Positions 10,581-22,594 of a stretch of DNA of 64,000 bases are shown here, piece after piece. This DNA is from Smallanthus sonchifolius (lineage: Eukaryota > Streptophyta > Magnoliopsida > Asterales > Asteraceae), in contig CM042040.1 in the NCBI GenBank assembly GCA_023525975.1, positions 49,755,486-49,819,485 of the forward strand. Reading direction: 5' to 3'. Made by a program: the position numbers and the translations under genes. The notes under the pieces were generated by a model. The model was given only the letters and a program-made list of their open reading frames with translations. It was not told the origin of the DNA and searched no databases. The stretch's first letter is position 1. Each line of letters opens with the position of its first letter.

Positions 10581-13508
10581 TGTCACACCCCGACCGATGG
10601 CGGAATCATCGAGGCGGACAATAGAATGATTGTTCATAAGCACATGATCTACTAAGGTTGCATAATTCATTAATGAGATTTAAATACCAAATATCCAAAT
10701 ACAATTCAAGTTACAACACCCTATTCTAGAATATTACACATGATTATTTTACTAGGTCCAAAAGCCTTATGTGTAGCACCTTCAACACATAGTCACAAAA
10801 TCACATATCTTCACCTGAAACGTAATCCAAAACAAGTGTCAACTACGAGAGTTGGTGAGTTTACATATGTTTAAATAAGATAAAAGTTTAGTTAAAAACG
10901 TTTATACAATTCATAGTTTGACATGGTATGATATGGCATAATGTGGAGATTTCACTATATGTATACCAATTGTAAGCATGTAATTTTGTATATAAGCATA
11001 AAGGTTTAACGTGATAGGCATAGCATACCGCTACCCTAAAAGTGATAGGCATGGAATCAAGACTATGTGGGTTACACATAATTTAAACCATCCTAAAAGT
11101 ATTCATAGCATAACAAGTGATCAAGCACAAAAGCACAATAATCTACACATGTAAACACAAGTTGAATTGTATGTAAGTAAGCACAGATTACGTTTCACCC
11201 CAAAATGTATAAAAATGTAAATAGGGGATATGTAACTCACCTTGCAAGCGGGTATTTGTCCACGCGTGTAGGTGATAAGTATGTTGAAGTCTAAGCAAAA
11301 TGAAACCCTATGTAGATAAATGGGTATTATTGTATGTTATATGTATGTGCGTATTCGTATTTAAATGAGTATATGTTTTATAATAATATCCTTAATGTTT
11401 ATTTGTATAAAATGTGGTAGAAAATGAATACGGTTTTGTAAAACTGACTTATAAAATATTACATTTTTAAATAATTAATCATTATGTTTAATGTATTTAA
11501 ACAATAATAATAAATAAAAAGATAAGTCTTTATTTAACCAATTATGTTGATATTTAAGATTTATTTAAACGAGTTTATTGAAAATGTAGCTAGGTTTATA
11601 AAAAGATGAGACATTTTATATATATTAGATGTATTTTATTAAGTTTATAAAAATGTTACAAGAGTTATAAATATATAGGACATTTTATATATAAAAGTGT
11701 ATTTAAGTAAGTTTATAAAAGTATTACAAGATTTATAAAAATATGAGATATTTTATATATAAAAATGTATTTAAATAATATTACGAGATTTATAAAAATA
11801 TAAGATATTTATATATAAAAATGTATTTAAATAATATTACAAGATTTATAAAAATGGAATAGTTTATGGATTAAAAAGATTGTTTAATTGGTTTCAAAAT
11901 AAACGAACGATCAAACCGACTCGTTTTAGTCTTTAGTGTATAAAAATGATATTAAAATAAATTAAGAAAATTAAATAAAAATAAAAAAAAGACAACAGGA
12001 GCAAAATGGGGTTGGGCCGTAGGCCACCCGGATCGAACCCGCGACCTGTGATACAAACACACACACGCATAACCAGCCGGGCTACTGCCCATCGCTGGTT
12101 ATGTGGGTGTCGTTTAATTGATAACCACACTAACCATACTGGTCGCTGGTTCTTGGTAACCGGCAAACCGTGTCCGAGGACACTTGGTTTGCCCGGTAAT
12201 CCTCGAGCGATTGTCTAGATTTCGACTGGAATAGGTTACCTGATGATAACAGAAGGTACAGGAATCGAATCGAGACTCGAACCTAGTCGCGAAGGGCTTG
12301 GTCGGCAGAGACTTTTGAACCGAAAATGTCCAAAACGGGAACTAGACTTCTGGGTGGGATTAGCTTCTGAATTCTTGGTCACAACTTCTTTCAGGGACGA
12401 CGAGAGTGATGGAATTCTCAATTTGGAGTGAGAGTGAGAGTCGAGAGAGAATGGAGCCCGAGAAGGACCGGTAGTGGTTTCTTATAGTCGAGCTTGATTC
12501 CGACAATGAGACAAGCAATTGAGCCTGCCCCGATACTCGTCTGGACGAGACGAAGCTGTCGAGCCCTTTTTCAGGCGTGGAGGTCTACTGTCGGGGTCAA
12601 TTACGCGGCGTGAACTTTCGGCCACAAACAGGATCATACTTTTCGTATGTTTAAACGACAAATTGGTCGAGGGCTCTGGTTTGCGTGGGAGAGGCGAAGT
12701 CAGCGACGCTTTTGTCGGGCGTCGAGGTGCAGGGAACAGCCCTGTCGGGGTGTTCGCCGGAGAAAGCCTCGGACCGCCGGACAATCGAAGGGGGTGACCG
12801 GGAATGCGAATGGGGAGTTGGCAACTTTGGTCCCTAGGGTTTGTCTTTATATTAAATTAACCCTTAAAATAAATATGGATGGGTCCCTGAAGTTTAAATT
12901 GTCCAGAAACAGACCCTACAGTTATTTTCTGTTAAAACCTTTGAGTTCGATTTATTACAATACAACCCCTGAACTTTTAAATGAATAAATTAATTTAAAT
13001 TTCTTTTTAAATCAAATTAATTTAAAAATGTTTTTATAAACTTATTTTATTATTATTTTATAAATAATAATCTTTATAAAAGTTATAAATCTTATTAAAA
13101 TATGTTGTTTTATTAAATATGCAACTTTTTAAATGTAGAATTTTTTTGTATAAAATTTTATATTAGTTTTTAAAACTTATAAAATTCTAATTAAATTAGT
13201 TTCATAACAAAAAAATACTTATTTGTATAAAAACCAAATAAAACTTAAGCATATAAAATTTCATAAAACTTATGTTTTTATTTAAGATCAATCTCATTGA
13301 ATGGTAAATAAAATTGAAAACCATTGATTTATATAAATTATTTAATTTAATAACATAATTTATATAGTTTATAACCTTCAAATATTTTTAAAATTAAAAG
13401 TACATAAATTGAAATTTGCCAATATACCCATTTGTAATAATTTGATTAAATATAAAATGTTAATATTTACACGATAAATTCCGCAACGAAAATTTTTGAA
13501 ATGTCACA
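10581..13508 (-). repeat. LARD 3' LTR
   Basis: On the plus strand it begins TGTCACACCCCGACC and ends GAAATGTCACA. It contains a GC-rich block (about 12000-12830) between AT-rich flanks, a tRNA-like box pair, the block TTTCACCCCAAAATG (about 11186-11200), a GTTGGTGAGTTTACA motif (10851-10865) and a terminal hairpin. Open frames in the GC-rich block overlap on both strands and show no domain, so I do not call genes there. Confidence 0.93.
12028..12105 (-). other. tRNA-like Pol III box pair in LARD LTR
   Basis: On the minus strand TAGCCCGGCTGGTTATGCG resembles a tRNA A-box (TAGCTCAGTTGGTTA type), and GGTCGCGGGTTCGATCCGGG resembles a B-box arm. CATAACCAGC (12068-12077) and GCTGGTTATG (12094-12103) add a 10-bp stem. 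It is too irregular for a working tRNA; a SINE-like fragment or an internal Pol III promoter is the better reading. Confidence 0.5.
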
Positions 13509-13522
13509 GTCTCCCCAAGTTG
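13509..13522 (-). other. LARD polypurine tract
   Basis: The minus strand reads AACTTGGGGAGAC immediately before TGTGACA of the 3' LTR, the standard plus-strand priming site. The neighbouring minus-strand segment GAATTTCGGGACGAAATTCC is shared with the other chromovirus 3' ends here (2681, 63060), linking this LARD to that lineage. Confidence 0.85.
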
Positions 13523-13879
13523 GAGGAATTTCGTCCCGAAATTCGATTAGCGAAGGTTATAGAAGCGAGAAAGAGATGTTAAAAGACTTAGGATGGAATT
13601 ATTTCACAAGAGAAAGATTCAGCGGGGAAATATCGTATGATAACGGATGACGATGCTAATTCGAGTCGAGTTGATAATTAGTTGATCTAATGGTGTAGTG
13701 AGACTTATGCATACAATTGTTCATACACGCCTGGATGTAAACTACATGAAACCATTCTTAACAATATTGGTGCCAATCACCTCGTGACATGGCATTTTCT
13801 TTTAAAACTCCACCCCACGGGCGTTCATATTTTTAAAATTTGCAAAAACATTTTCAAAAACCGGTCCTCTTCTTAGTAC

Positions 13880-13982
13880 TTATGCACGGTTTATACTCGT
13901 CATATCAAGTGGGTTTATGTATAGGGTGTACCAGCGGCTAACCCACCACCCCTTTGATATACCGGGGATTTCCCGTGCATAA
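13880..13982 (-). other. Nested hairpin, copy 1
   Basis: The outer stem TTATGCACGG (13880-13889) pairs with CCGTGCATAA (13973-13982). The middle stem ATATCAA (13902-13908) pairs with TTGATAT (13954-13960). The inner stem GTGGGTT (13909-13915) pairs with AACCCAC (13940-13946). Twenty-four base pairs in proper nesting are unlikely by chance. The function is unknown; an RNA packaging or dimer signal is one possibility. Confidence 0.6.
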
Positions 13983-14135
13983 TTACTAGGATTTAGATCA
14001 TTTTAATTAAATCACCTTTCTCAATTGAAAATTGTACAATGAAATGCATATAATTTGTAAATGTTATCACGTCTATGAGTGGTTTTATAGCACAAATATA
14101 TCTAACAATTTAAGAACCGATCCTCTTCCTAGTAC

Positions 14136-14238
14136 TTATGCATGGTTTATACTCGTTATATCAAGTGGGTTTATGTATAGGGTGTACCAGCGGCTAACCC
14201 ACCACCCCTTTGATATACCGGGGATTCCCCGTGCATAA
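14136..14238 (-). other. Nested hairpin, copy 2
   Basis: A direct repeat of the structure at 13880. The inner and middle stems are unchanged. The outer 5' arm is TTATGCATGG instead of TTATGCACGG, which leaves a T-G wobble opposite CCGTGCATAA (14229-14238), so pairing is kept when the plus strand is folded. Confidence 0.6.
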
Positions 14239-15488
14239 TTACTAGGATTTGGAACTTCAACAATTTAAGTAAACTTTAACAGAGCTAGCAAGTTGTATGA
14301 CCGAGTTTAAACATAATAGGTTTGTTTCACAAAAGTATAGGGATGAGATGAATGGTGATAGCATAGTTGTTATATGCAATCCCGGGTTATAGAACTCATA
14401 GCAATGGATTTCCCATCCGCTATTTCCATGATATACGAGTTATCAAAATAGTAGTGCAGCAAGGTCAACGTTGGAGTTGCTAGAGTTAGCATTAACCGCG
14501 CAACGGGGAGGCATTCTATAAGTACCACAAGAAAGACAAGAATTTATGAGACTTCGGATAAAATAGGCATGTATGTGCCACAGTTGGTAGACTGTTCACA
14601 ATAATACAAGCAGGAACGTGAGATGACACTCATCATGTCGCGTGATAATGTATGTAAGTTCTGACTAAAACTGATCACATATTTCATTCAATTTTTTTTT
14701 TAACACAAAAGGGATAGGGGAAAATAAGCCATGAAATCTATTCGTGGGAGAATATGATAACATAGATCATTATTCGCGCAATAGGAATGGCCGGGATTCG
14801 CATGCACTACAAATCGTTATTACGTGTGCACCCGTAATAATGATTTGTTTTGCATGTTCGTCTAGTTCTTCCTACCTCGCTATAATGTCCCCAAATTTTG
14901 AGTTTAAGTTCGGATTGTATCCTTGCGAATACATTGACTTATCAACGTTAAATAATTCCTCAAAACTTTCAAGGAGACATGCTTTAGCCTATAGGTAAAC
15001 ACTCACTTCAGGAATTCCCAGGAAAGCATACGGGTCCGTTTACTTGGATTTATACGAAATGCTTTCCTAGACAGAAAACCCAATGTACAGGTGTCACCCT
15101 TCCAGATTGCACGTGTCCTTTACTGGTTTCAAGAAATTAAGTCGTTGACGAGATTTTCAAGATTTTAATAGTCTTGAGAGTCTATGAGTATAAAATGTGT
15201 AGAAACGTTGCAATGAATATGGGGTAGGAAAGAGTATGGATAAGGATAGGTAGTGTATTTGTTTGCATAAGTTTGTTTATCAAATGTGTATGTAAAGGAT
15301 GTATCATGTGTTTAAAGCCTTGTATGTATGTGTATAAGTCTCATGTACCAAACTTGGGAAAATTCAAATAATACCTAACTACAAATAATTCACATAGCAA
15401 TTAATCATTTAGCACATAACACATAAAAGGGAGTCCTAGGGTTATAGTCTAGGTCATTGTGTCTAATAACCTAATTCCCTATAACCTG

Positions 15489-15500
15489 GCTCTGATACCA
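15489..15500 (-). other. LARD primer-binding site (initiator Met tRNA)
   Basis: The minus strand reads TGGTATCAGAGC three bases after the 5' LTR end, complementary to the 3' end of plant initiator tRNA-Met. The same 12-mer serves the copia elements at 25626 and 58302. Confidence 0.93.
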
Positions 15501-15503
15501 ATC

Positions 15504-18433
15504 TGTCACACCCCGACCGATGGCGGAATCATCGAGGCGGACAATAGAATGATTGTTCATAAGCACATGATCTACTAAGGTTGCATAATTCATTAATGAG
15601 ATTTAAATACCAAATATCCAAATACAATTCAAGTTACAACACCCTATTCTAGAATATTACACATGATTATTTTACTAGGTCCAAAAGCCTTATGTGTAGC
15701 ACCTTCAACACATAGTCACAAAATCACATATCTTCACCTGAAACGTAATCCAAAACAAGTGTCAACTACGAGAGTTGGTGAGTTTACATATGTTTAAATA
15801 AGATAAAAGTTTAGTTAAAAACGTTTATACAATTCATAGTTTGACATGGTATGATATGGCATAATGTGGAGATTTCACTATATGTATACCAATTGTAAGC
15901 ATGTAATTTTGTATATAAGCATAAAGGTTTAACGTGATAGGCATAGCATACCGCTACCCTAAAAGTGATAGGCATGGAATCAAGACTATGTGGGTTACAC
16001 ATAATTTAAACCATCCTAAAAGTATTCATAGCATAACAAGTGATCAAGCACAAAAGCACAATAATCTACACATGTAAACACAAGTTGAATTGTATGTAAG
16101 TAAGCACAGATTACGTTTCACCCCAAAATGTATAAAAATGTAAATAGGGGATATGTAACTCACCTTGCAAGCGGGTATTTGTCCACGCGTGTAGGTGATA
16201 AGTATGTTGAAGTCTAAGCAAAATGAAACCCTATGTAGATAAATGGGTATTATTGTATGTTATATGTATGTGCGTATTCGTATTTAAATGAGTATATGTT
16301 TTATAATAATATCCTTAATGTTTATTTGTATAAAATGTGGTAGAAAATGAATACGGTTTTGTAAAACTTTGACTTATAAAATATTACATTTTTAAATAAT
16401 TAATCATTATGTTTAATGTATTTAAACAATAATAATAAATAAAAAGATAAGTCTTTATTTAACCAATTATGTTGATATTTAAGATTTATTTAAACGAGTT
16501 TATTGAAAATGTAGCTAGGTTTATAAAAAGATGAGACATTTTATATATATTAGATGTATTTTATTAAGTTTATAAAAATGTTACAAGAGTTATAAATATA
16601 TAGGACATTTTATATATAAAAGTGTATTTAAGTAAGTTTATAAAAGTATTACAAGATTTATAAAAATATGAGATATTTTATATATAAAAATGTATTTAAA
16701 TAATATTACGAGATTTATAAAAATATAAGATATTTATATATAAAAATGTATTTAAATAATATTACAAGATTTATAAAAATGGAATAGTTTATGGATTAAA
16801 AAGATTGTTTAATTGGTTTCAAAATAAACGAACGATCAAACCGACTCGTTTTAGTCTTTAGTGTATAAAAATGATATTAAAATAAATTAAGAAAATTAAA
16901 TAAAAATAAAAAAAAGACAACAGGAGCAAAATGGGGTTGGGCCGTAGGCCACCCGGATCGAACCCGCGACCTGTGATACAAACACACACACGCATAACCA
17001 GCCGGGCTACTGCCCATCGCTGGTTATGTGGGTGTCGTTTAATTGATAACCACACTAACCATACTGGTCGCTGGTTCTTGGTAACCGGCAAACCGTGTCC
17101 GAGGACACTTGGTTTGCCCGGTAATCCTCGAGCGATTGTCTAGATTTCGACTGGAATAGGTTACCTGATGATAACAGAAGGTACAGGAATCGAATCGAGA
17201 CTCGAACCTAGTCGCGAAGGGCTTGGTCGGCAGAGACTTTTGAACCGAAAATGTCCAAAGCGGGAACTAGACTTCTGGGTGGGATTAGCTTCTGAAATCT
17301 TGGTCACAACTTCTTTCAGGGACGACGAGAGTGATGGAATTCTCAATTTGGAGTGAGAGTGAGAGTCGAGAGAGAATGGAGCCCGAGAAGGACCGGTAGT
17401 GGTTTCTTATAGTCGAGCTTGATTCCGACAATGAGACAAGCAATTGAGCCTGCCCCGATACTCGTCTGGACGAGACGAAGCTGTCGAGCCCTTTTTCAGG
17501 CGTGGAGGTCTACTGTCGGGGTCAATTACGCGGCGTGAACTTTCGGCCACAAACAGGATCATACTTTTCGTATGTTTAAACGACAAATTGGTCGAGGGCT
17601 CTGGTTTGCGTGGGAGAGGCGAAGTCAGCGACGCTTTTGTCGGGCGTCGAGGTGCAGGGAACAGCCCTGTCGGGGTGTTCGCCGGAGAAAGCCTCGGACC
17701 GCCGGACAATCGAAGGGGGTGACCGGGAATGCGAATGGGGAGTTGGCAACTTTGGTCCCTGGGGTTTGTCTTTATATTAAATTAACCCTTAAAATAAATA
17801 CGGATGGGTCCCTGAAGTTTAAATTGTCCAGAAACAGACCCTACAGTTATTTTCTGTTAAAACCTTTGAGTTCGATTTATTACAATACAACCCCTGAACT
17901 TTTAAATGAATAAATTAATTTAAATTTCTTTTTAAATCAAATTAATTTAAAAATGTTTTTATAAACTTATTTTATTATTATTTTATAAATAATAATCTTT
18001 ATAAAAGTTATAAATCTTATTAAAATATGTTGTTTTATTAAATATGCAACTTTTTAAATGTAGAATTTTTTTGTATAAAATTTTATATTAGTTTTTAAAA
18101 CTTATAAAATTCTAATTAAATTAGTTTCATAACAAAAAAATACTTATTTGTATAAAAACCAAATAAAACTTAAGCATATAAAATTTCATAAAACTTATGT
18201 TTTTATTTAAGATCAATCTCATTGAATGGTAAATAAAATTGAAAACCATTGATTTATATAAATTATTTAATTTAATAAATTAATTTATATAGTTTACAAC
18301 CTTCAAATATTTTTAAAATTAAAAGTACATAAATTGAAATTTGCCAATATACCCATTTGTAATAATTTGATTAAATATAAAATGTTAATATTTACACGAT
18401 AAATTCCGCAACGAAAATTTTTGAAATGTCACA
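15504..18433 (-). repeat. LARD 5' LTR
   Basis: The twin of 10581-13508, with an offset of 4923 that becomes 4925 after a 2-bp indel near 11447/16370. Differences seen include sites near 12320, 12371, 12836, 12876 and a small cluster near 13355-13375. It is flanked on its outer side by the GTTGA target duplication. Confidence 0.93.
16953..17030 (-). other. tRNA-like Pol III box pair, second LARD LTR
   Basis: Identical by eye to the copy at 12028-12105, including both boxes and the 10-bp stem. Confidence 0.5.
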
Positions 18434-18786
18434 GTTGATCCTAGAGAGGGTCCATAGGTTCCACTACCTATCGGGACGCCTGCAACGGAAGTCATGCATA
18501 TGGGGGTGCCCACCGCCCACTAGAGGGTTATTCACCACATTGAGCGTCCATAGGGCCCGCGTCCTTTACGGCAGCGACCGCCTGCACCACTGACATTAGA
18601 GGCACTTCGAGATCAGGTATTTGACATGATGGACCATGTTTTTGATAGGATGGATCGACAAGACGATGCCATCCGGTACATGATGACACATCAGGGCATC
18701 GAGATCCCATCGTTTTTCATAGTTCCAAACCAGACAGATCAGGCTGAGGCAGAGCGAGTTGATACCACAGGTGGAGATCAGGGTTG
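18434..18786 (+). pseudogene. Athila-type env-position ORF, C-terminal part
   Basis: Continuation of the ORF broken at 10580. The recognisable frame includes PPAPLTLEALRDQVFDMMDH, then DRMDRQDDAIRYMMTHQG and EAERVDTTGGDQG before TGA at 18784. The charged, helical segment would be a short coiled coil or amphipathic tail. A stop and frame changes lie upstream (about 18520-18560). Together the two parts give an original protein of roughly 400-450 residues, similar to the minus-strand copy. No transmembrane segment is visible, so the env label should not be taken literally. Confidence 0.6.
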
Positions 18787-19179
18787 AGTCACCAGCACCG
18801 TTCTGCCGGGTTGTATTTTTATTCCATTTTATTTTTTTTCTTTATTTATGTTTTTATTATCATGGACTGTATATAACTACTGATGTATATTGTAATCTGT
18901 ACGGGGGGCTCGACTGGGTAGTTGTTTGTATATATTATCGTTTATGTGGTTTGGTTGTTTGATATTATTGCTAGAATTGTGTTAGTGATTGTCGCTTTCG
19001 TTCGTGAGGAATGTTTGGATCTTTTGTAAGCTAAGCGCGTTCGAATTGGAGGGCATGGAACACGACTTACGAGGAATACCGATATCTTAACCAGGGAAGT
19101 CTATTCCGATTTATGTACATTGTATTCTATTTTATTATTTTTTTATTTTTGTATTTTTATTTTACCGTTGTTTCTCGGT

Positions 19180-19225
19180 TCACACTGGGGACAATGTGCG
19201 TTTCAAGTGTGGGGATGGGAGACTA
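19180..19225 (+). other. Internal polypurine-like tract with hairpin
   Basis: CACACTGGGGACAATGTG is followed by CGTTTCAAGTGTGGGGATGGG. The AAGTGTGGGG core is the same as the true polypurine tract at 20330. Two more copies lie at 34700-34800 in the minus-strand Athila element. Confidence 0.6.
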
Positions 19226-19724
19226 CGTCTATCTTAGGTTTAGTTAGTTTATTTTCTTTTATAAAAAGCCAAAAAAAATATATATATACAAAAAATAAAA
19301 AATTTTCAAAAATGTCCTTCGAAAACAAAGTTTTTGCATAATAAATGGAAGATGATAGGTAAACCTGGGCATGAATTGTGTTTTGAATTGAAATAAAATA
19401 AACAATAGAAAGCATGTCTAAGTTGTGTTGAATTGGTAGGCCTAGCCAGTATTGAACGCTTAAATATCCTGAAAGCATTGTTTAGGTTAAATAAATGAAT
19501 TAAATTAAGAAATCTTATGGATTCTCATCTGAGGAAACGGTAAAACTGAAACTGTCAACATAGGGTGATAGGTACCACTGTAAGCTGAAATTTAGAGGTT
19601 TTTAAAAATCTATTGGCACACCAGTCTCTTTTTATGAAAATAAATCCGAGATTCGTTGGCGCCCGCATCCATAATTCCATCAAATCATGAGTATAATTAA
19701 TAAATTGAGAGCTTGAGTTTTCAC

Positions 19725-19960
19725 CTACGTGTTACCCTCCGGGATAGCAACTTGGTTGATACACCCATGGGTGGGAGCTATAGTGATCAATATTTGGATA
19801 TATAAGTTTTGATTTATGTGTTTCCCACCGGGATGGTGGCTTGGTGGATACGCCTCTAAATTGAACTCTTATGTGCTTTAAGTGTTATAATTGCAGCCTA
19901 TGTGCTACATTCCAGGATGGTGACTTAGGAGACGCACCCATAGGTGAGGTTTATTCATAC
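19725..19960 (+). repeat. Three degenerate repeats in Athila spacer
   Basis: Units of 70-100 bases built around TATGTGTTTCCCACCGGGAT and GGTGGCTTGGTGGATACGCC occur near 19727, 19815 and 19897, with considerable divergence. Confidence 0.6.
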
Positions 19961-20329
19961 TTTAATAATGCTCTTGATATTCATCTGACCCATTATCCAT
20001 CTAAATTTCTAAAAACATGTAAATTTGAGTTTATCGTGGTGGGAAGATCTACGTGATCTAACCCGGGCCTAGACATGACCGTGAGACGGGATTAAGTTGA
20101 GTTGTAACCTTTAAGTGTGAGACTCATAGTTTGATTGATATGCTGTATAAAATGGAATTAGAACACTTATCGGGGGCTTGAAAATTGGTGTTTCGGTTTA
20201 GTTGGATAGAAATACCGGTTATTACACTTTAATGCATGATTATATTTGTGCTGATTAATAATAGAGCTTGTTAATTCTATGTGCAGTTATGATTCCATTG
20301 CAGATATCTTTTTCGAGGACGAAAAAAGA

Positions 20330-20346
20330 GTAAGTGTGGGGATGTT
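20330..20346 (+). other. Athila polypurine tract
   Basis: GTAAGTGTGGGGATGTT directly precedes TGATATGTTGC, an LTR start. The minus-strand Athila copy has the matching tract at 24742. Confidence 0.75.
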
Positions 20347-20601
20347 TGATATGTTGCAAAACACATGTATTTATCCTAGTGTAATTGTGCAAATTTGTGT
20401 AGTTTTGTATCCATTTTGTATCGTTTTTAGTTCGTTATGAGTCTGGGTCATAATGGCAGGGTATCATGTGCTAAAGAAGTGGAAAACAAAGATAAATCCT
20501 GAGGGAATCGAGCACACGAGGAAAAGCATGAAAAAAGGAATTTAAAAATATGGAATTTAACATCTTCGCGCCACGCGAAGATGGTGGAGAGGAAGGTCGC
20601 G
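20347..20601 (+). repeat. Athila LTR, 5' fragment
   Basis: It starts TGATATGTTGCAAAAC and is cut at 20601 by a TGTCACGCC terminus. It contains the palindrome CTTCGCGCCACGCGAAG (about 20564-20580), its family-specific counterpart of the palindromes in the other LTRs. Confidence 0.65.
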
Positions 20602-22402
20602 TGTCACGCCCCGCCAAGGCGGAAACACGAGATGTAACGAGCATGGTTTCCACAACCTTTGTTTACATCGAACAACCACTAATAGACAAACCAACCAAAG
20701 GTTTCAAATGTTTACACAAAAAAAAACAAATACAATTTGTTTCATAAACGACATGTTTTCCAATTGTTTCCCAAAAGACACGTTTCAAATGTTTCACAAA
20801 AGACGAGCTTTACGGCTATGGCCTATGACACGTAGGCTATAAAAGGAAAACTCCCAAAAGGCTCCTAAATGCATGCGACTCCAGTGTGACTCCACCATCC
20901 TTAATTTCCTGAGAAAAACATGCTTAAAAAGTTAACATAATGTTGGTGAGTTCACAGGTTTCAATATTTAAATAAGTATGTTTTACATAAAACACTTTGA
21001 TGCCGGATAACGAGTTCGTACACATTGCATTGCCGAAACAACACAACCAATGATGCAGTTAACATGAGTCCCATGATCAAACTTGACTGTTTCTGTTTCT
21101 GCCTCTACCAACGTCCTATCGCAAAACGTTGAAATGAGATAGACAATAATGAACCGGTTTTGACCTCCTGTCAAAGGTTAGCGCGACTAACCACAGGTGG
21201 GGGTGTCAACCCAAATAGATCTATTCACAATTTCCACGTCTACCCAAAGCTAATTATCACAGTATAAAAGAGGACTTAGATGCAATAATGATTCTACTCA
21301 TGCAAGCAATGATGTCATGTTTCTACTCGTATCCAAAATGTGATGCTAGCATGTTATCTCCCCGGAGCATTTAAAATCAAAACTATTAAAAAAAAAGAGG
21401 GGCCGTGAGACTCACCTGACGAGCAACCAATGAAGCAAAGCAAAAACAAGTAGCAACTAGCAAAGTCCGTGAATACGTGAGCCAACCTAACCATGTCCTA
21501 TGGTAAAATAAGACACTTTAAGATCTAAACAATGTTTCTAATGTGTAAGTTGAGCGTGTATATGATTCACCCAACTAGACTGAACATGAATACCAGTTTA
21601 TGTTTCCAACAGTTTTGACATGACGACCGTTGGTGACAGTAAGATATATTAATATACACTTATATAAATAATTTGTGTATCTCAAGAAATGTCTTTACTT
21701 TTACGCAAAAACATCAGGGTTGGGTTGAAAATAAATATATAGTATGGAAGGTAAAACTTTTATATTAAAATAGCCTTTAGTAATGTATTCGGGTTTTTAA
21801 GTCAACCTGTGTCGCGTTTTTAGTTAACTTATCGAACTCAATAAATTATGGAATTTTTACCAAACTCTAATAAGCGTCTTGGCTCTATAGAAACGTATAG
21901 ATCATAATTTATAAAGGGGTTAATGGTTTCAAATAAAAATCTTAACACAAATAGGTTAATAGCTTCGGTTTTTCGGATAGGTCTCGTGAATCTAGATGGT
22001 TGGGGGGTCAAAATGTTGATTTCATCATAAGAGGGCATTTATTAACACAAAATGCTAGTTTTAGGAAAAAAAAAATCAAATCATTTGGACCATTTTTGAG
22101 TGAGTTATGACCTAAACAAGTTAACCATATGAATCTGTCCATACAGCATTGACCCGTTTTCTTGTATCAACCTTTTGGGGTATCAAATCTCCACCAAAAA
22201 TCACGACATCACTTGGGATGGATAGAGGACTCTTTAAACTTAAACTTAGACTCAAGAAACGTCCATTTTGGTTTAGTTTTGACCGAGATACGACTCCCTA
22301 AAGTTGGCTAAAAACTCTGCCAGCACATGTATGTTTCATAAGAACATGATTAGATTAAGACAACGACCCTGGGTGAACGGTTCTACATGAAACAACTAGT
22401 AA
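20602..22402 (-). repeat. Chromovirus-type LTR, partial, minus orientation
   Basis: It begins TGTCACGCCCCGCCAAGGCGG, with the terminus and adjoining hairpin of the other minus LTRs. It has GTTGGTGAGTTCACAGG (about 20943-20959) and an AGGGGCCGTGAGACTCAC block (21398-21415) in the expected order. I do not see the opposite terminus before the MULE target duplication at 22403, so the right limit is uncertain. No genes. Confidence 0.55.
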
Positions 22403-22594
22403 TAATATAAAGACTAAACTCTAGTTTTAGTCCCAGTGGTTTGGGTTAATTCCCTATTTTAGTCCATTAGTTCTAATTTCCCTTTTTTAGTCACTGTGGT
22501 TCCATTTTTGTCCCAATTAAAGCCAAATGGCTAACGCTGTTAAAATTTTTCGTTAACTTTTTGTTAATTGACAAAACTACCCCTTTAAACAAAC

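Larger units (their letters stand above)
13509..15503 (-). other. LARD internal region, non-coding
   Basis: A two-kb stretch without a convincing reading frame on either strand. The only ordered structure I see is a pair of direct repeats (about 13859-13995 and 14115-14252) that each fold into a nested hairpin. A T9 run lies at about 14693. There are no gag, protease, RT or integrase motifs. Confidence 0.8.
10581..18433 (-). mobile_element. Complete non-autonomous LARD retrotransposon
   Basis: A 7.85-kb element with two near-identical 2.93-kb LTRs, an initiator-Met primer site next to one LTR, a polypurine tract next to the other, and a perfect 5-bp target duplication GTTGA (10576-10580 and 18434-18438). 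Primer-site position shows minus orientation. The 2.0-kb internal region has no gag or pol motif, so it must depend on enzymes from a related autonomous element. By eye the LTRs differ at only about 7-8 substitutions plus one 2-bp indel, so the insertion is recent. It lies in an older Athila ORF. Confidence 0.93.
18787..20329 (+). other. Athila 3' spacer
   Basis: Non-coding, 1.5 kb, between the ORF stop and the polypurine tract. It carries a hairpin plus polypurine-like motif (about 19180-19225) and three degenerate repeats (19725-19960). The poly-T, poly-A rich stretch around 19260-19310 explains the short frames there. Confidence 0.65.

Noticed and set aside
12006..12988. Several overlapping frames on both strands in the LARD LTRs (also 16931-17913)
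   Set aside because: They lie in the GC-rich part of an LTR, overlap each other on both strands, have no domain, and repeat exactly because the LTRs are young.
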